Positions 1 to 5,021 of a stretch of DNA of 6,675 nucleotides are shown here, piece after piece. The notes beneath the pieces are model-generated. The model made no database searches. It saw only the letters and a program-made list of their open reading frames with translations, and was not told where the DNA came from. Source of the stretch: Anaerofustis sp. GTDB taxonomy: Bacteria > Bacillota > Clostridia > Eubacteriales > Anaerofustaceae. How positions within the stretch are numbered: position 1 is the first letter of the stretch; each line of letters begins with the position of its first letter. Where the stretch lies: contig NZ_JAHZIA010000043.1 in the NCBI RefSeq assembly GCF_019420015.1, positions 25,510 through 32,184 on the forward strand, given 5' to 3'. Made by a program: the position numbers and the translations under genes.

Positions 1-305
1 TGCAAAATTACGATTGTATTTCTGTTAATTATTGTGCATTACAAACTTTATTAAAGTACAATAACGCAAATTACTATACTTGCGGTGTATATGGTTGGAA
101 CGCTGATATATATACTTTTGGTCATATTGCAATAGTAACAGGTTATAGACCGTTTGGTACAATAAAAGTTAATTATGAATTATGTGAAAAGTATGAGAAA
201 AAAGCAATAGAAATGCAAGAAAAATTTATTGATAATCAAAAGGATTTTGAAAACCTTATTGAAAGTTTTATTCAAGAAGCTATAAAAAATAATGTTATAG
301 ATTAA
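1..305 (+). CDS. C-terminal part of an unknown mobile-element protein (5' truncated by window)
   Basis: An open frame enters from the left edge (first complete codon at base 3) and ends at TAA 303-305, giving 100 residues. It has no ATG near its beginning and its first codons are already protein-like, so the start lies outside the window. The visible part contains CGVYGWNADIY, then GHIAIVTGYRPFG, then a charged helical tail rich in Glu and Lys (EKYEKKAIEMQEKF...) ending in NNVID. The GVYGWN...GYRPFG core resembles small uncharacterised proteins I recall from clostridial conjugative elements; this is from memory and no function is known to me. It is on the same strand as the next gene, 88 bases away, with no U-tract terminator between them. 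Confidence 0.75.
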   Translation, partial: QNYDCISVNYCALQTLLKYNNANYYTCGVYGWNADIYTFGHIAIVTGYRPFGTIKVNYELCEKYEKKAIEMQEKFIDNQKDFENLIESFIQEAIKNNVID

Positions 306-319
306 TAATTAAATAGTTC

Positions 320-364
320 TCGCGGGTTAATCTTTAAAGCCCGCGACCACTGCCCGCAAGGGCA
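320..364 (+). promoter_or_regulatory. Structured leader 1: two stem-loops upstream of the 394 gene
   Basis: Two perfect stems lie side by side. The first pairs TCGCGGG (320-326) with CCCGCGA (340-346), and its loop holds a small TTAA/TTAA repeat. The second pairs TGCCC (351-355) with GGGCA (360-364) around GCAA, a GNRA-type tetraloop. GCCCGC occurs twice (339-344 and 352-357), so GCGGG at 322-326 could pair with either copy and the two folds would exclude each other. No U-tract follows either stem, so this does not look like an intrinsic terminator. An A-rich run and the ribosome binding site follow directly. A role in translation, processing or attenuation is inference. Confidence 0.5.
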
Positions 365-385
365 AAAATAAATAATATAAAGGAG
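364..385 (+). repeat. 22-base A-rich ribosome-binding block, copy 1
   Basis: These 22 bases end in AAAGGAG (379-385), eight bases before the ATG at 394, and are identical to 791-812 before the next gene. The flanking genes and hairpins differ between copies, so the repeated unit is the A-rich tract plus Shine-Dalgarno. A looser version (AAAAAATAAAATTT followed by AAAAGGAGG) sits at 4388-4409. Confidence 0.7.
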
Positions 386-393
386 CAATAAAA

Positions 394-735
394 ATGAAGT
401 ATCATAAAATTAGAAATACCCCATTGACAGTATGCACGGTTGAGCAAAAAATCGCTTATAAGCTTGCTATTAATTGGCATGACATTATAAAAAAACATTA
501 CGACGAAATGCCTTATGCTTTTCAAAAAAGTGAAGTACTCCATCTGTTTATATCTATAATGATTAAAGACTACAAAGATTCTTATAACTATAAACCCGGC
601 AGATATGATATAGATACTATCTTTTATGCCTTAAACGCAGGTTTGGAAAAGTACATAAACTTCGAATATTCAATATTATCATCTTATGAAGAAATAGGAA
701 AAATGTTTCCACTTGTTATCGTTGAAATCCCCTGA
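394..735 (+). CDS. Unknown 113-residue accessory protein
   Basis: The start at ATG 394 is supported by AAAGGAG at 379-385, eight bases upstream. The product is 113 residues, soluble-looking and without signal peptide or membrane helix. It has an N-terminal MKYHKIRNTP segment, a predicted helical centre (EQKIAYKLAINWHDIIKKHYDEM) and an aromatic, acidic C-terminal half (YKPGRYDID, YINFEYSILSSYEE). I do not recognise the family. It stops at TGA 733-735, one of only two genes here ending in TGA. Beyond that TGA the frame stays open for 20 more codons to TAA 796-798, across leader 2; this is probably chance but is noted as a finding. It appears to be the first of a run with 822-1085 and 1176-3050. 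Confidence 0.75.
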   Translation: MKYHKIRNTPLTVCTVEQKIAYKLAINWHDIIKKHYDEMPYAFQKSEVLHLFISIMIKDYKDSYNYKPGRYDIDTIFYALNAGLEKYINFEYSILSSYEEIGKMFPLVIVEIP

Positions 736-738
736 AGA

Positions 739-789
739 GTCGTTGAAAATTACGACGAAACACCCTTGACGGGTGTCGGGATTATACCC
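739..789 (+). promoter_or_regulatory. Structured leader 2: stems with competing partners upstream of the 822 gene
   Basis: GTCGT (739-743) can pair with ACGAC (752-756). ACACCC (760-765) pairs with GGGTGT (771-776) around TTGAC. The same GGGTGT can instead pair with ATACCC (784-789), using one G-U wobble, so two hairpins compete for one strand. No U-tract follows; the 22-base A-rich block with the ribosome binding site comes next. The arrangement repeats that of leader 1 with different stem sequences. Function is inferred only. Confidence 0.45.
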
Positions 790-790
790 A

Positions 791-812
791 AAAAATAAAT
801 AATATAAAGGAG
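791..812 (+). repeat. 22-base A-rich ribosome-binding block, copy 2
   Basis: Identical over 22 bases to 364-385. It ends in AAAGGAG (806-812), nine bases before the ATG at 822. The identity stops right after the SD, where the spacers to the start codons diverge. Confidence 0.7.
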
Positions 813-821
813 TAATTTATT

Positions 822-1085
822 ATGTTAAAACTTAAAGGATTAAAAAAAGCAGTAGGAGAATATAACTGGTGTCAAAATACCCCTTGTTGGAGAGCCGATT
901 TAATGTTTGATACCTCAACGGGCGAATTGTGGACAGATAGCTTTTATGGCTACAATTATAGTTGGAATGAATACCACGACAAGGATATTATTAACTTGTC
1001 GTCGTTAATGAGAACGGAAGGCGAATATATCATATCAATGAAAACTATAAAAGCATTTTGTGAAAAGCATTTTAAAATAGCATAA
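822..1085 (+). CDS. Unknown 87-residue Trp/Tyr-rich protein
   Basis: ATG 822 is preceded by AAAGGAG at 806-812. The 87-residue product is rich in aromatic residues, with four Trp (YNWC, PCWRAD, ELWTD, YSWNE) and several Tyr, and has three Cys (NWCQNTPCW and AFCEKH). These are too few and too scattered for a clear zinc site. The pattern WRADLMFDTSTGELWTDSFYG looks like a small beta-rich fold, followed by a helical C-terminus (MKTIKAFCEKHFKIA). I do not recognise the family. It ends in TAA and is followed by another structured spacer before the large gene. It may be co-transcribed with both neighbours, since no terminator is visible. Confidence 0.75.
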   Translation: MLKLKGLKKAVGEYNWCQNTPCWRADLMFDTSTGELWTDSFYGYNYSWNEYHDKDIINLSSLMRTEGEYIISMKTIKAFCEKHFKIA

Positions 1086-1095
1086 CGTTGATGGG

Positions 1096-1145
1096 CGGGG
1101 AAAATATCCCCGTTAAAGCTACACTGTCATATCCAAAGTAGACAG
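1096..1145 (+). promoter_or_regulatory. Structured leader 3: two stem-loops upstream of the large gene
   Basis: CGGGG (1096-1100) pairs with CCCCG (1108-1112) around an AT loop. CTGTC (1124-1128) pairs with GACAG (1141-1145), and AAGC (1116-1119) with GCTT (1148-1151) can extend this stem across an internal loop. CTAC (1119-1122) could also pair with GTAG (1138-1141), which crosses the CTGTC stem in a pseudoknot-like way. The A-rich block of leaders 1 and 2 is absent; instead GGAGGT (1163-1168) lies seven bases before the ATG at 1176. Confidence 0.4.
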
Positions 1146-1175
1146 GCGCTTAATAAAATTCTGGAGGTATAAATT

Positions 1176-3050
1176 ATGTTGAATATTACTTTAAACACTG
1201 AGAAAAACGGCATCGAATTAAGATTTGATTCAAAGCCTTCAGCGGAAATTCTTACAAAAATAAAAGAAAACGGTTACCACTGGAGCAATAAGCAAAAAAT
1301 ATGGTATGCAAAACAAAGTGAAAATACAATGACTATTGCAAATGAAATTGCGGAAACTATCGGCACTTTTACACCTGCCGAAAAATCAAAACAAGAAAAA
1401 TTGCAATCTTATGATTTATGGCTACTTACTCGCGCAGAAGATGTTGAAAATCATTTTGAAAAATATCATATTTACGATAATAAAGAAATTGCAGCGCGAA
1501 TCCGTAAGCATTTGAAAGAGCGTTTTCCAATGTGCAAATGGTCAGTTACTAAAAACGGATATAATAGTATTTATGTACATTTGCTTGCAAGTCCTTTTAC
1601 AATCGACAGCGAAGCATTAAAAGCAATAGTTCATTATGCTTATATTTTCGCTCAAAGTTTTAATTATGATAATAGCGATAGTATGACGGATTATTTTGAT
1701 GTTAATTTTTATGGAGTTTATGAAAGTGATATTGTATCAAGTTATCGTTATGAACAACTTGAATCTAATATGACAGAACATAACATAGAACAGGAATTTA
1801 TTAATAAAAAAGCTGTTTTCGAAGAGGAAAAGCGTGAACGTGAAGAAAGAAAATTTCAAGAGCGTATGGCACAATTAGAAGCGGAAAAGGTCGAATCTAC
1901 GAAGCGTGAAGCTGAACGCCAGCAAAGACATAATATTATTGAATCCGGAGCAATAGTTAAAGATATGGAATATTTTGTGCTTAAATGCAATACTACAAAC
2001 GCAAGCAAAGAAGATACTGTCAACGGATATACAAACGATTACAACGGAGAAATTGAAGTAAAACATCATCGTGAAAATTGCAAGGTTGCAAGAAATATTT
2101 ATTTTGATTCGGCAACTTATGAAATGTTTGTCAATCAATTATTAGATGATTATTCTTTTCTTTCTGGAATGGGCGGTACTGCTACCGATGATAATCGTAT
2201 AATCTGTATGGAAGATTATCAAAGAATGAGCGAGGAAGAAAAAGATAGTGTTGAATGGTACAATAATAAATGCGTTGCTATCTATTGCGATAATACTTTG
2301 AAGATAATCGTTAATCCTGAGGGTTACAATTATGCACGCTATGTATATTTTGTAGACAAAGAAAGCGAAGTTGTAAAAACATATAGTGGTAATAAGGGAA
2401 TTTCTGACGAGGAATTAGAAAAAAATAAATCACTTGCTGAATCTCTTGAAGATGTAAGCACTAATATTATTATTAATAATAACTGGCTTAACACTTGGAA
2501 TAACGAACATTTTAACGAGTATAAACAGCTTATGAAAAAATGGATTTATGAAAACAATTTCAAATTCTCTGTCGATGTTGTGCGTGCTATTTCTATTCCA
2601 GATTTAAAAACGGCTATGTATCATTTACTTACTAAAGCAGACGGTATGCAGGAGCAATTCGCAATAGCTAATTTTACGGAAAATCAGAAAATTACTATTA
2701 TTCGTATGAATGAATTTGGAGGTATAGGTGTTACAAGGGGATATTTTAAAGATTATACGAATACAACCTATGCTCAGTATGATAATGCTGTAAAACTTGT
2801 TTTCCGCCCAGAAAGAAAAAGAAATGATTATTACGCTTATTTATATCGTGATGCCCTTATTTTTAATGATTGGGTGGAAATTCCTGAAAATCTTCTATGG
2901 GAAGATATTGAAAGCAATACACCTGAATGTTCGGTTCGTAAAGCAAGATTTCTTTCGTGTGATGAATCACAATATGATGTAATTTTAGAATATTTCAAGG
3001 ATAACGGAATTAAACCAATTATAAATACTTATAAACCGATATTTAATTAA
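1176..3050 (+). CDS. Large LPD29-like polyvalent-type mobile-element protein (624 aa)
   Basis: The start is fixed by GGAGGT at 1163-1168. Residues about 1-60 form a small module (GIELRFDSKPSAEI...ENGYHWSNKQKIWYAKQSEN) whose W...W pattern is frequent in clostridial mobile-element proteins. Residues about 100-180 (KEIAARIRKHLKERFPMCKWSV, then SIYVH and a Tyr/Asp-rich DYFDVNFYG segment) resemble LPD29, a domain known from polyvalent proteins of phages and conjugative elements. Residues about 205-252 are a highly charged Glu/Arg/Lys coiled coil. Residues 260-624 are not recognised; they are mixed alpha/beta with repeated Tyr/Asn-rich stretches (GGIGVTRGYFKDYTNTTYAQY). No nuclease, helicase or methylase motif is visible. 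Known LPD proteins are thought to be delivered or expressed early to protect or establish the element; applying that here is inference. The domain calls are from memory of the families. Confidence 0.8.
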   Translation: MLNITLNTEKNGIELRFDSKPSAEILTKIKENGYHWSNKQKIWYAKQSENTMTIANEIAETIGTFTPAEKSKQEKLQSYDLWLLTRAEDVENHFEKYHIYDNKEIAARIRKHLKERFPMCKWSVTKNGYNSIYVHLLASPFTIDSEALKAIVHYAYIFAQSFNYDNSDSMTDYFDVNFYGVYESDIVSSYRYEQLESNMTEHNIEQEFINKKAVFEEEKREREERKFQERMAQLEAEKVESTKREAERQQRHNIIESGAIVKDMEYFVLKCNTTNASKEDTVNGYTNDYNGEIEVKHHRENCKVARNIYFDSATYEMFVNQLLDDYSFLSGMGGTATDDNRIICMEDYQRMSEEEKDSVEWYNNKCVAIYCDNTLKIIVNPEGYNYARYVYFVDKESEVVKTYSGNKGISDEELEKNKSLAESLEDVSTNIIINNNWLNTWNNEHFNEYKQLMKKWIYENNFKFSVDVVRAISIPDLKTAMYHLLTKADGMQEQFAIANFTENQKITIIRMNEFGGIGVTRGYFKDYTNTTYAQYDNAVKLVFRPERKRNDYYAYLYRDALIFNDWVEIPENLLWEDIESNTPECSVRKARFLSCDESQYDVILEYFKDNGIKPIINTYKPIFN

Positions 3051-3070
3051 ATTTTTGGAGGTTATTAATT

Positions 3071-3718
3071 ATGAAAAGTGAAATTATATTAGAGATGCTA
3101 AAAAATAATAAGATTGAGGAATTAAAGCGTATACTTGAAAAAGAAGTCTATAAAAATGCTATGAAAGATAAAGATGAGAAAAGTAGATATTCGGCTATGC
3201 AAAGATTTTTCCGCTTTAGTAAAAATGAAATACGAGAGAGTGTAAAAAAACCCTGCAAGGATATTGAATATCAAGGGAAATTGTATAATTGTTTTATTGA
3301 TGGGTATTGCTTTGTAATGACAACAGAAAGCCTTGGCAATATGGAAACTTACGATAACACTAATAATGATTATTTTGATATTGTTAGTTTATTAAATTTT
3401 GCTCGGCAGCGCGTAGGCTGTCCAACAAAATTAGATTTAAATAGTGTATTAGCTATTGCGAAATCTAAAGGCTATAAATTTAAAAAATCCGAAGTAGATA
3501 CAATTAACGCAGTATATTATTTAAAATATAAAGGAAGTTATTATAAAATAGGCTTATTAGATAAAGCTTATTCTATTATTAATGACGGAGAAGAAGTGGA
3601 AGTATATTATTCTGGAAAAAGCGATGTACTGATTATCAAGAATAATATCGGTATAGCTGGAATTTGTCCAATAATCATAAAAGGTGACATAGCAAACAAA
3701 ATTATAATTGAAAATTAA
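3071..3718 (+). CDS. Unknown 215-residue protein, possibly clamp-like C-terminus
   Basis: GGAGGT at 3057-3062, eight bases before ATG 3071, supports the start, 20 bases after the large gene. The N-terminal 60 residues are charged and helical (EIILEMLKNNKIEELKRILEKE). The middle contains short beta-type segments (DIEYQGKLYNCFIDGYCFVM). The C-terminal part reads YYLKYKGSYYKIGLLDKAYSII, then EEVEVYYSGKSDVLIIKN and GIAGICPIII. That final pattern, in which strands alternate with a helix and end in a hydrophobic CPI strand, is reminiscent of phage proteins with a beta-clamp-like third domain. This is weak resemblance from memory, not an assignment. No catalytic motif is seen. It heads a tight run with the 51- and 119-residue genes and is probably translationally linked to them. 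Confidence 0.75.
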   Translation: MKSEIILEMLKNNKIEELKRILEKEVYKNAMKDKDEKSRYSAMQRFFRFSKNEIRESVKKPCKDIEYQGKLYNCFIDGYCFVMTTESLGNMETYDNTNNDYFDIVSLLNFARQRVGCPTKLDLNSVLAIAKSKGYKFKKSEVDTINAVYYLKYKGSYYKIGLLDKAYSIINDGEEVEVYYSGKSDVLIIKNNIGIAGICPIIIKGDIANKIIIEN

Positions 3719-3732
3719 AGGAGTGGAAAACT

Positions 3733-3888
3733 ATGGAAAAATTAGGAAGTTGGGCGGTTAATTTTGAAATTATACTTGATGGGGAAGTGATAAGATTTGA
3801 AGATTTAAGCGAAAGTTCACAAGAACATATTCTACAATGTATCAAAGATGATTATTATTCAGGAGAAATAGTTGAGGAGGAAATTTAA
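3733..3888 (+). CDS. Small acidic 51-residue protein, mobile-element associated
   Basis: ATG 3733 is preceded by AAAGGAG (3717-3723), which overlaps the stop codon of the previous gene. The 51-codon frame ends at TAA 3886-3888, two bases before the next start. The product is MEKLGSWAVNFEIILDGEV, then IRFEDLSESSQEHILQCIKDD, then YYSGEIVEEEI: two strands followed by a helix, strongly acidic, with one Trp and one Cys. The WAVNFEIxLDGE...FEDLSExSQEHI pattern matches small conserved hypothetical proteins I recall from clostridial conjugative elements. Good spacing on both sides, an SD and a family-like sequence make it a real gene despite its size. Function unknown. The SD of the next gene (GAGGAGG, 3874-3880) lies inside its last codons. 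Confidence 0.8.
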   Translation: MEKLGSWAVNFEIILDGEVIRFEDLSESSQEHILQCIKDDYYSGEIVEEEI

Positions 3889-3890
3889 TT

Positions 3891-4250
3891 ATGAGTGGAA
3901 AATTTGAATTATTTATGTGTTGCTTGGGAAACGGTATAACCGTATGCAATAAAGCTGTAATGGAAAATAACGACTATAAAATAATAGCTCATATTTCAGA
4001 AGGTGGAAACATTAAACTGTATGTTAAAGAGTCTTACATTCCTTTAGAAGATATGAAAATTATTCAAAAATGTGCTGATGGCAAAAAGAAAGATTTTCAG
4101 GAAAAGTTTGAAAAACTATCCGATATAAAACAGTATGGAATAATTTTAGATAGTATATCAATTAGTAAATTTTTAGAATTTACTAAAGATAAAAAATCTT
4201 TGACGGGGAAATTACCCGAAATGAGAGAATATTATTATAACATTGCTTAA
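3891..4250 (+). CDS. Conserved hypothetical accessory protein of clostridial mobile elements (119 aa)
   Basis: ATG 3891 is preceded by GAGGAGG at 3874-3880, inside the end of the 51-residue gene, so the two are likely translationally coupled. The N-terminal half (FELFMCCLGNGITVCNKAVMEN, DYKIIAHISEGGNIKLYV) is very distinctive. The C-terminal half is helical and charged (DFQEKFEKLSDIKQYGIILDSI, SKFLEF, LPEMREYYYNIA). I recall close relatives with the same CLGNGxTVCNKAVMEN...IAHI core in integrative conjugative elements of gut Clostridia, always uncharacterised; this was not checked by search. Three Cys lie in the first 20 residues, without a clear metal-binding spacing. It is the last gene before a non-coding gap with a new promoter. 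Confidence 0.85.
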   Translation: MSGKFELFMCCLGNGITVCNKAVMENNDYKIIAHISEGGNIKLYVKESYIPLEDMKIIQKCADGKKKDFQEKFEKLSDIKQYGIILDSISISKFLEFTKDKKSLTGKLPEMREYYYNIA

Positions 4251-4288
4251 TAAAATGCCAATTTTAAACAAAAATATTATAATTATCA

Positions 4289-4317
4289 TTCATTTTTTGG
4301 AAAATTTATGATATAAT
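4289..4317 (+). promoter_or_regulatory. Sigma-70/SigA-type extended -10 promoter
   Basis: A consensus TATAAT lies at 4312-4317 with TG one base upstream (TGA-TATAAT, an extended -10). TTCATT at 4289-4294, 17 bases upstream, is a weak -35 (3 of 6 matches). Transcription would start near 4324 and read through the leader into the 4420 gene, then probably 5022, 5629 and 6463. It lies in the one long non-coding gap between genes in this half, which supports a true promoter over a chance AT match. Confidence 0.6.
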
Positions 4318-4318
4318 G

Positions 4319-4338
4319 TTTATATAAAATTATATAAA
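4319..4338 (+). promoter_or_regulatory. 20-base AT palindrome at the predicted transcription start (candidate operator)
   Basis: TTTATATAA (4319-4327) is followed by two bases and then its exact reverse complement TTATATAAA (4330-4338). The nine-base arms match perfectly and start one base after the -10 box, where a repressor would block transcription. Because the stretch contains only A and T, chance palindromy is a serious alternative. No regulator gene is visible in the window. Confidence 0.35.
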
Positions 4339-4345
4339 GGTTAGT

Positions 4346-4387
4346 GCTGGAGGGTTTTCTAAACTTCCAGCCCATAGCAAAAAGCTA
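4346..4387 (+). promoter_or_regulatory. Structured leader 4: long stem-loop plus mini-hairpin before the 4420 gene
   Basis: GCTGGA (4346-4351) pairs with TCCAGC (4366-4371), and the stem can extend inward (GTTT with AAAC) around TCT after one bulged G. A four-pair mini-hairpin TAGC/GCTA around AAAAA follows at 4375-4387, then an A-rich run and AAAAGGAGG at 4401-4409, ten bases before ATG 4420. The order of large stem, small stem, A-rich tract and SD is that of leader 1. No U-tract follows, so termination is unlikely. Confidence 0.45.
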
Positions 4388-4419
4388 AAAAATAAAATTT
4401 AAAAGGAGGCAATAAGTTT

Positions 4420-5004
4420 ATGAAAACAGTAAAAACAATAATTGACGGAAAATTTATTAAGGTAGAAAGTCCTTACAATCCTGTTTTTATAAGAAAAGCT
4501 TGACAAATACAGGGGAGATGGGACAAACCTTATTGGATATTTCCATTAAAAAACAAAGAATATGTAATAAATGTTTTATTAGATGCTTATGGGGATTGCG
4601 GAAAATTATCTGATGGAGAAATACCTTGTATAGAAGTAACTCTTGATATGGATAAATACCCTTTCAATCGTTATATAACGATTGATACTTTAATAGTAGC
4701 GGAAAGACCTTCGAGAGATAAAGATGTAATTTTGTCACCTAATGTTTTGGTTGTACAGGGTGGTTTTGAAAAGAGTGGAGGCTCAGCAAAATATCCTTGT
4801 ATAAAACCTCTTGATGGAACTATACTTCAAGTGGAGAATGTGCCTTTGGTAGTTGCAGAAAGAGCAAAGAATTTAAACGGAATAACAATAAAGAAAGCTG
4901 GTTGTGCTGATAATAGTACCAATAACAGAAAAACTCTTTTGGAAGAAAAAGAAAAACTTCTAAAAAGACTTGAAGAAATTGATAATTTGCTTAATAAAAC
5001 TTAA
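4420..5004 (+). pseudogene. Interrupted gene for a WxxxxW-module protein (in-frame TGA at codon 28)
   Basis: A strong SD (AAAAGGAGG, 4401-4409) precedes ATG 4420, and the frame reads 27 codons to TGA 4501-4503. The same frame then continues without a stop to TAA 5002-5004, 194 residue positions in total. Both sides look like one protein: VESPYNPVFIRKA before the stop and QIQGRWDKPYWIFPL right after it. That is the core of a small module I recall in clostridial mobile-element proteins as NPxFVxxA(K/R)xLGGKWxxxxWxF, so the stop sits where Lys, Arg or His is usual. AGA or CGA changed to TGA explains it with one base. After it come IAERP-like LIVAERPSRD, VVQGGFEKSGGSAKYPCIKP, VPLVVAE and a C-terminal coiled coil (LLEEKEKLLKRLEEIDNLL). 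Function unknown. A sequencing error is possible. Confidence 0.7.
4648..5004 (+). CDS. Residual downstream frame of the interrupted gene (118 aa)
   Basis: This is the first ATG in frame after the TGA at 4501. It would yield MDKYPFNRYITIDTLIVAERPSRD... to the coiled-coil C-terminus ending LLNKT. No Shine-Dalgarno lies at a usable distance upstream of 4648 (GGAGAAA near 4615 is too far), so independent translation is doubtful. The product would lack the N-terminal W...W module. It is listed because a gene finder would probably report it; I regard it as part of the pseudogene at 4420-5004, unless the TGA is a sequencing error or is read through. Confidence 0.35.
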   Translation: MDKYPFNRYITIDTLIVAERPSRDKDVILSPNVLVVQGGFEKSGGSAKYPCIKPLDGTILQVENVPLVVAERAKNLNGITIKKAGCADNSTNNRKTLLEEKEKLLKRLEEIDNLLNKT

Positions 5005-5009
5005 TGAAT

Positions 5010-5015
5010 GAGGTG
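5010..5015 (+). promoter_or_regulatory. Ribosome binding site deciding the start at 5022
   Basis: GAGGTG lies six bases before ATG 5022. A second in-frame ATG at 5004 overlaps the previous TAA, but it has no SD at a usual distance and this GAGGTG lies downstream of it. I therefore choose 5022, making the protein six residues shorter. Confidence 0.65.
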
Positions 5016-5021
5016 TTAATT

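Larger units (their letters stand above)
4251..4419. other. 169-base non-coding gap separating two gene runs
   Basis: No credible reading frame occurs here. The first 40 bases are plain AT-rich sequence without a GC-rich terminator stem for the upstream run. The rest holds the promoter, the AT palindrome and structured leader 4, described separately. It is the only intergenic space here with a convincing promoter. Confidence 0.6.

Noticed and set aside
259..286. Promoter TTGAAA (259-264) with TATAAA (281-286), 16-base spacer
   Set aside because: It lies inside coding sequence, and matches this good are expected by chance in AT-rich DNA. It could still drive the 394 gene, but there is no independent support.
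320..364. Intrinsic terminators after the first partial gene
   Set aside because: The stems are strong but are followed by A-rich rather than U-rich sequence on the + strand, and no convincing T-run follows on the other strand.
334..543. Minus-strand reading frame
   Set aside because: It overlaps leader 1 and the better-supported 394 gene, has no SD, and gives a Phe-rich antisense-like protein.
1875..2138. Minus-strand reading frame inside the large gene
   Set aside because: Antisense shadow of the 624-residue gene with Phe/Ile/Cys-rich composition and no SD.
2797..2982. Alternative-frame + strand reading frame inside the large gene
   Set aside because: It lies fully within the 624-residue gene, has no SD, and its composition looks like a frame shadow.
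4501..4503. TGA used as a tryptophan codon (alternative genetic code)
   Set aside because: All of the roughly 26 Trp codons I counted in the window's genes are TGG. An AT-rich element using TGA for Trp would show many in-frame TGA codons, not one. The position also favours a basic residue.
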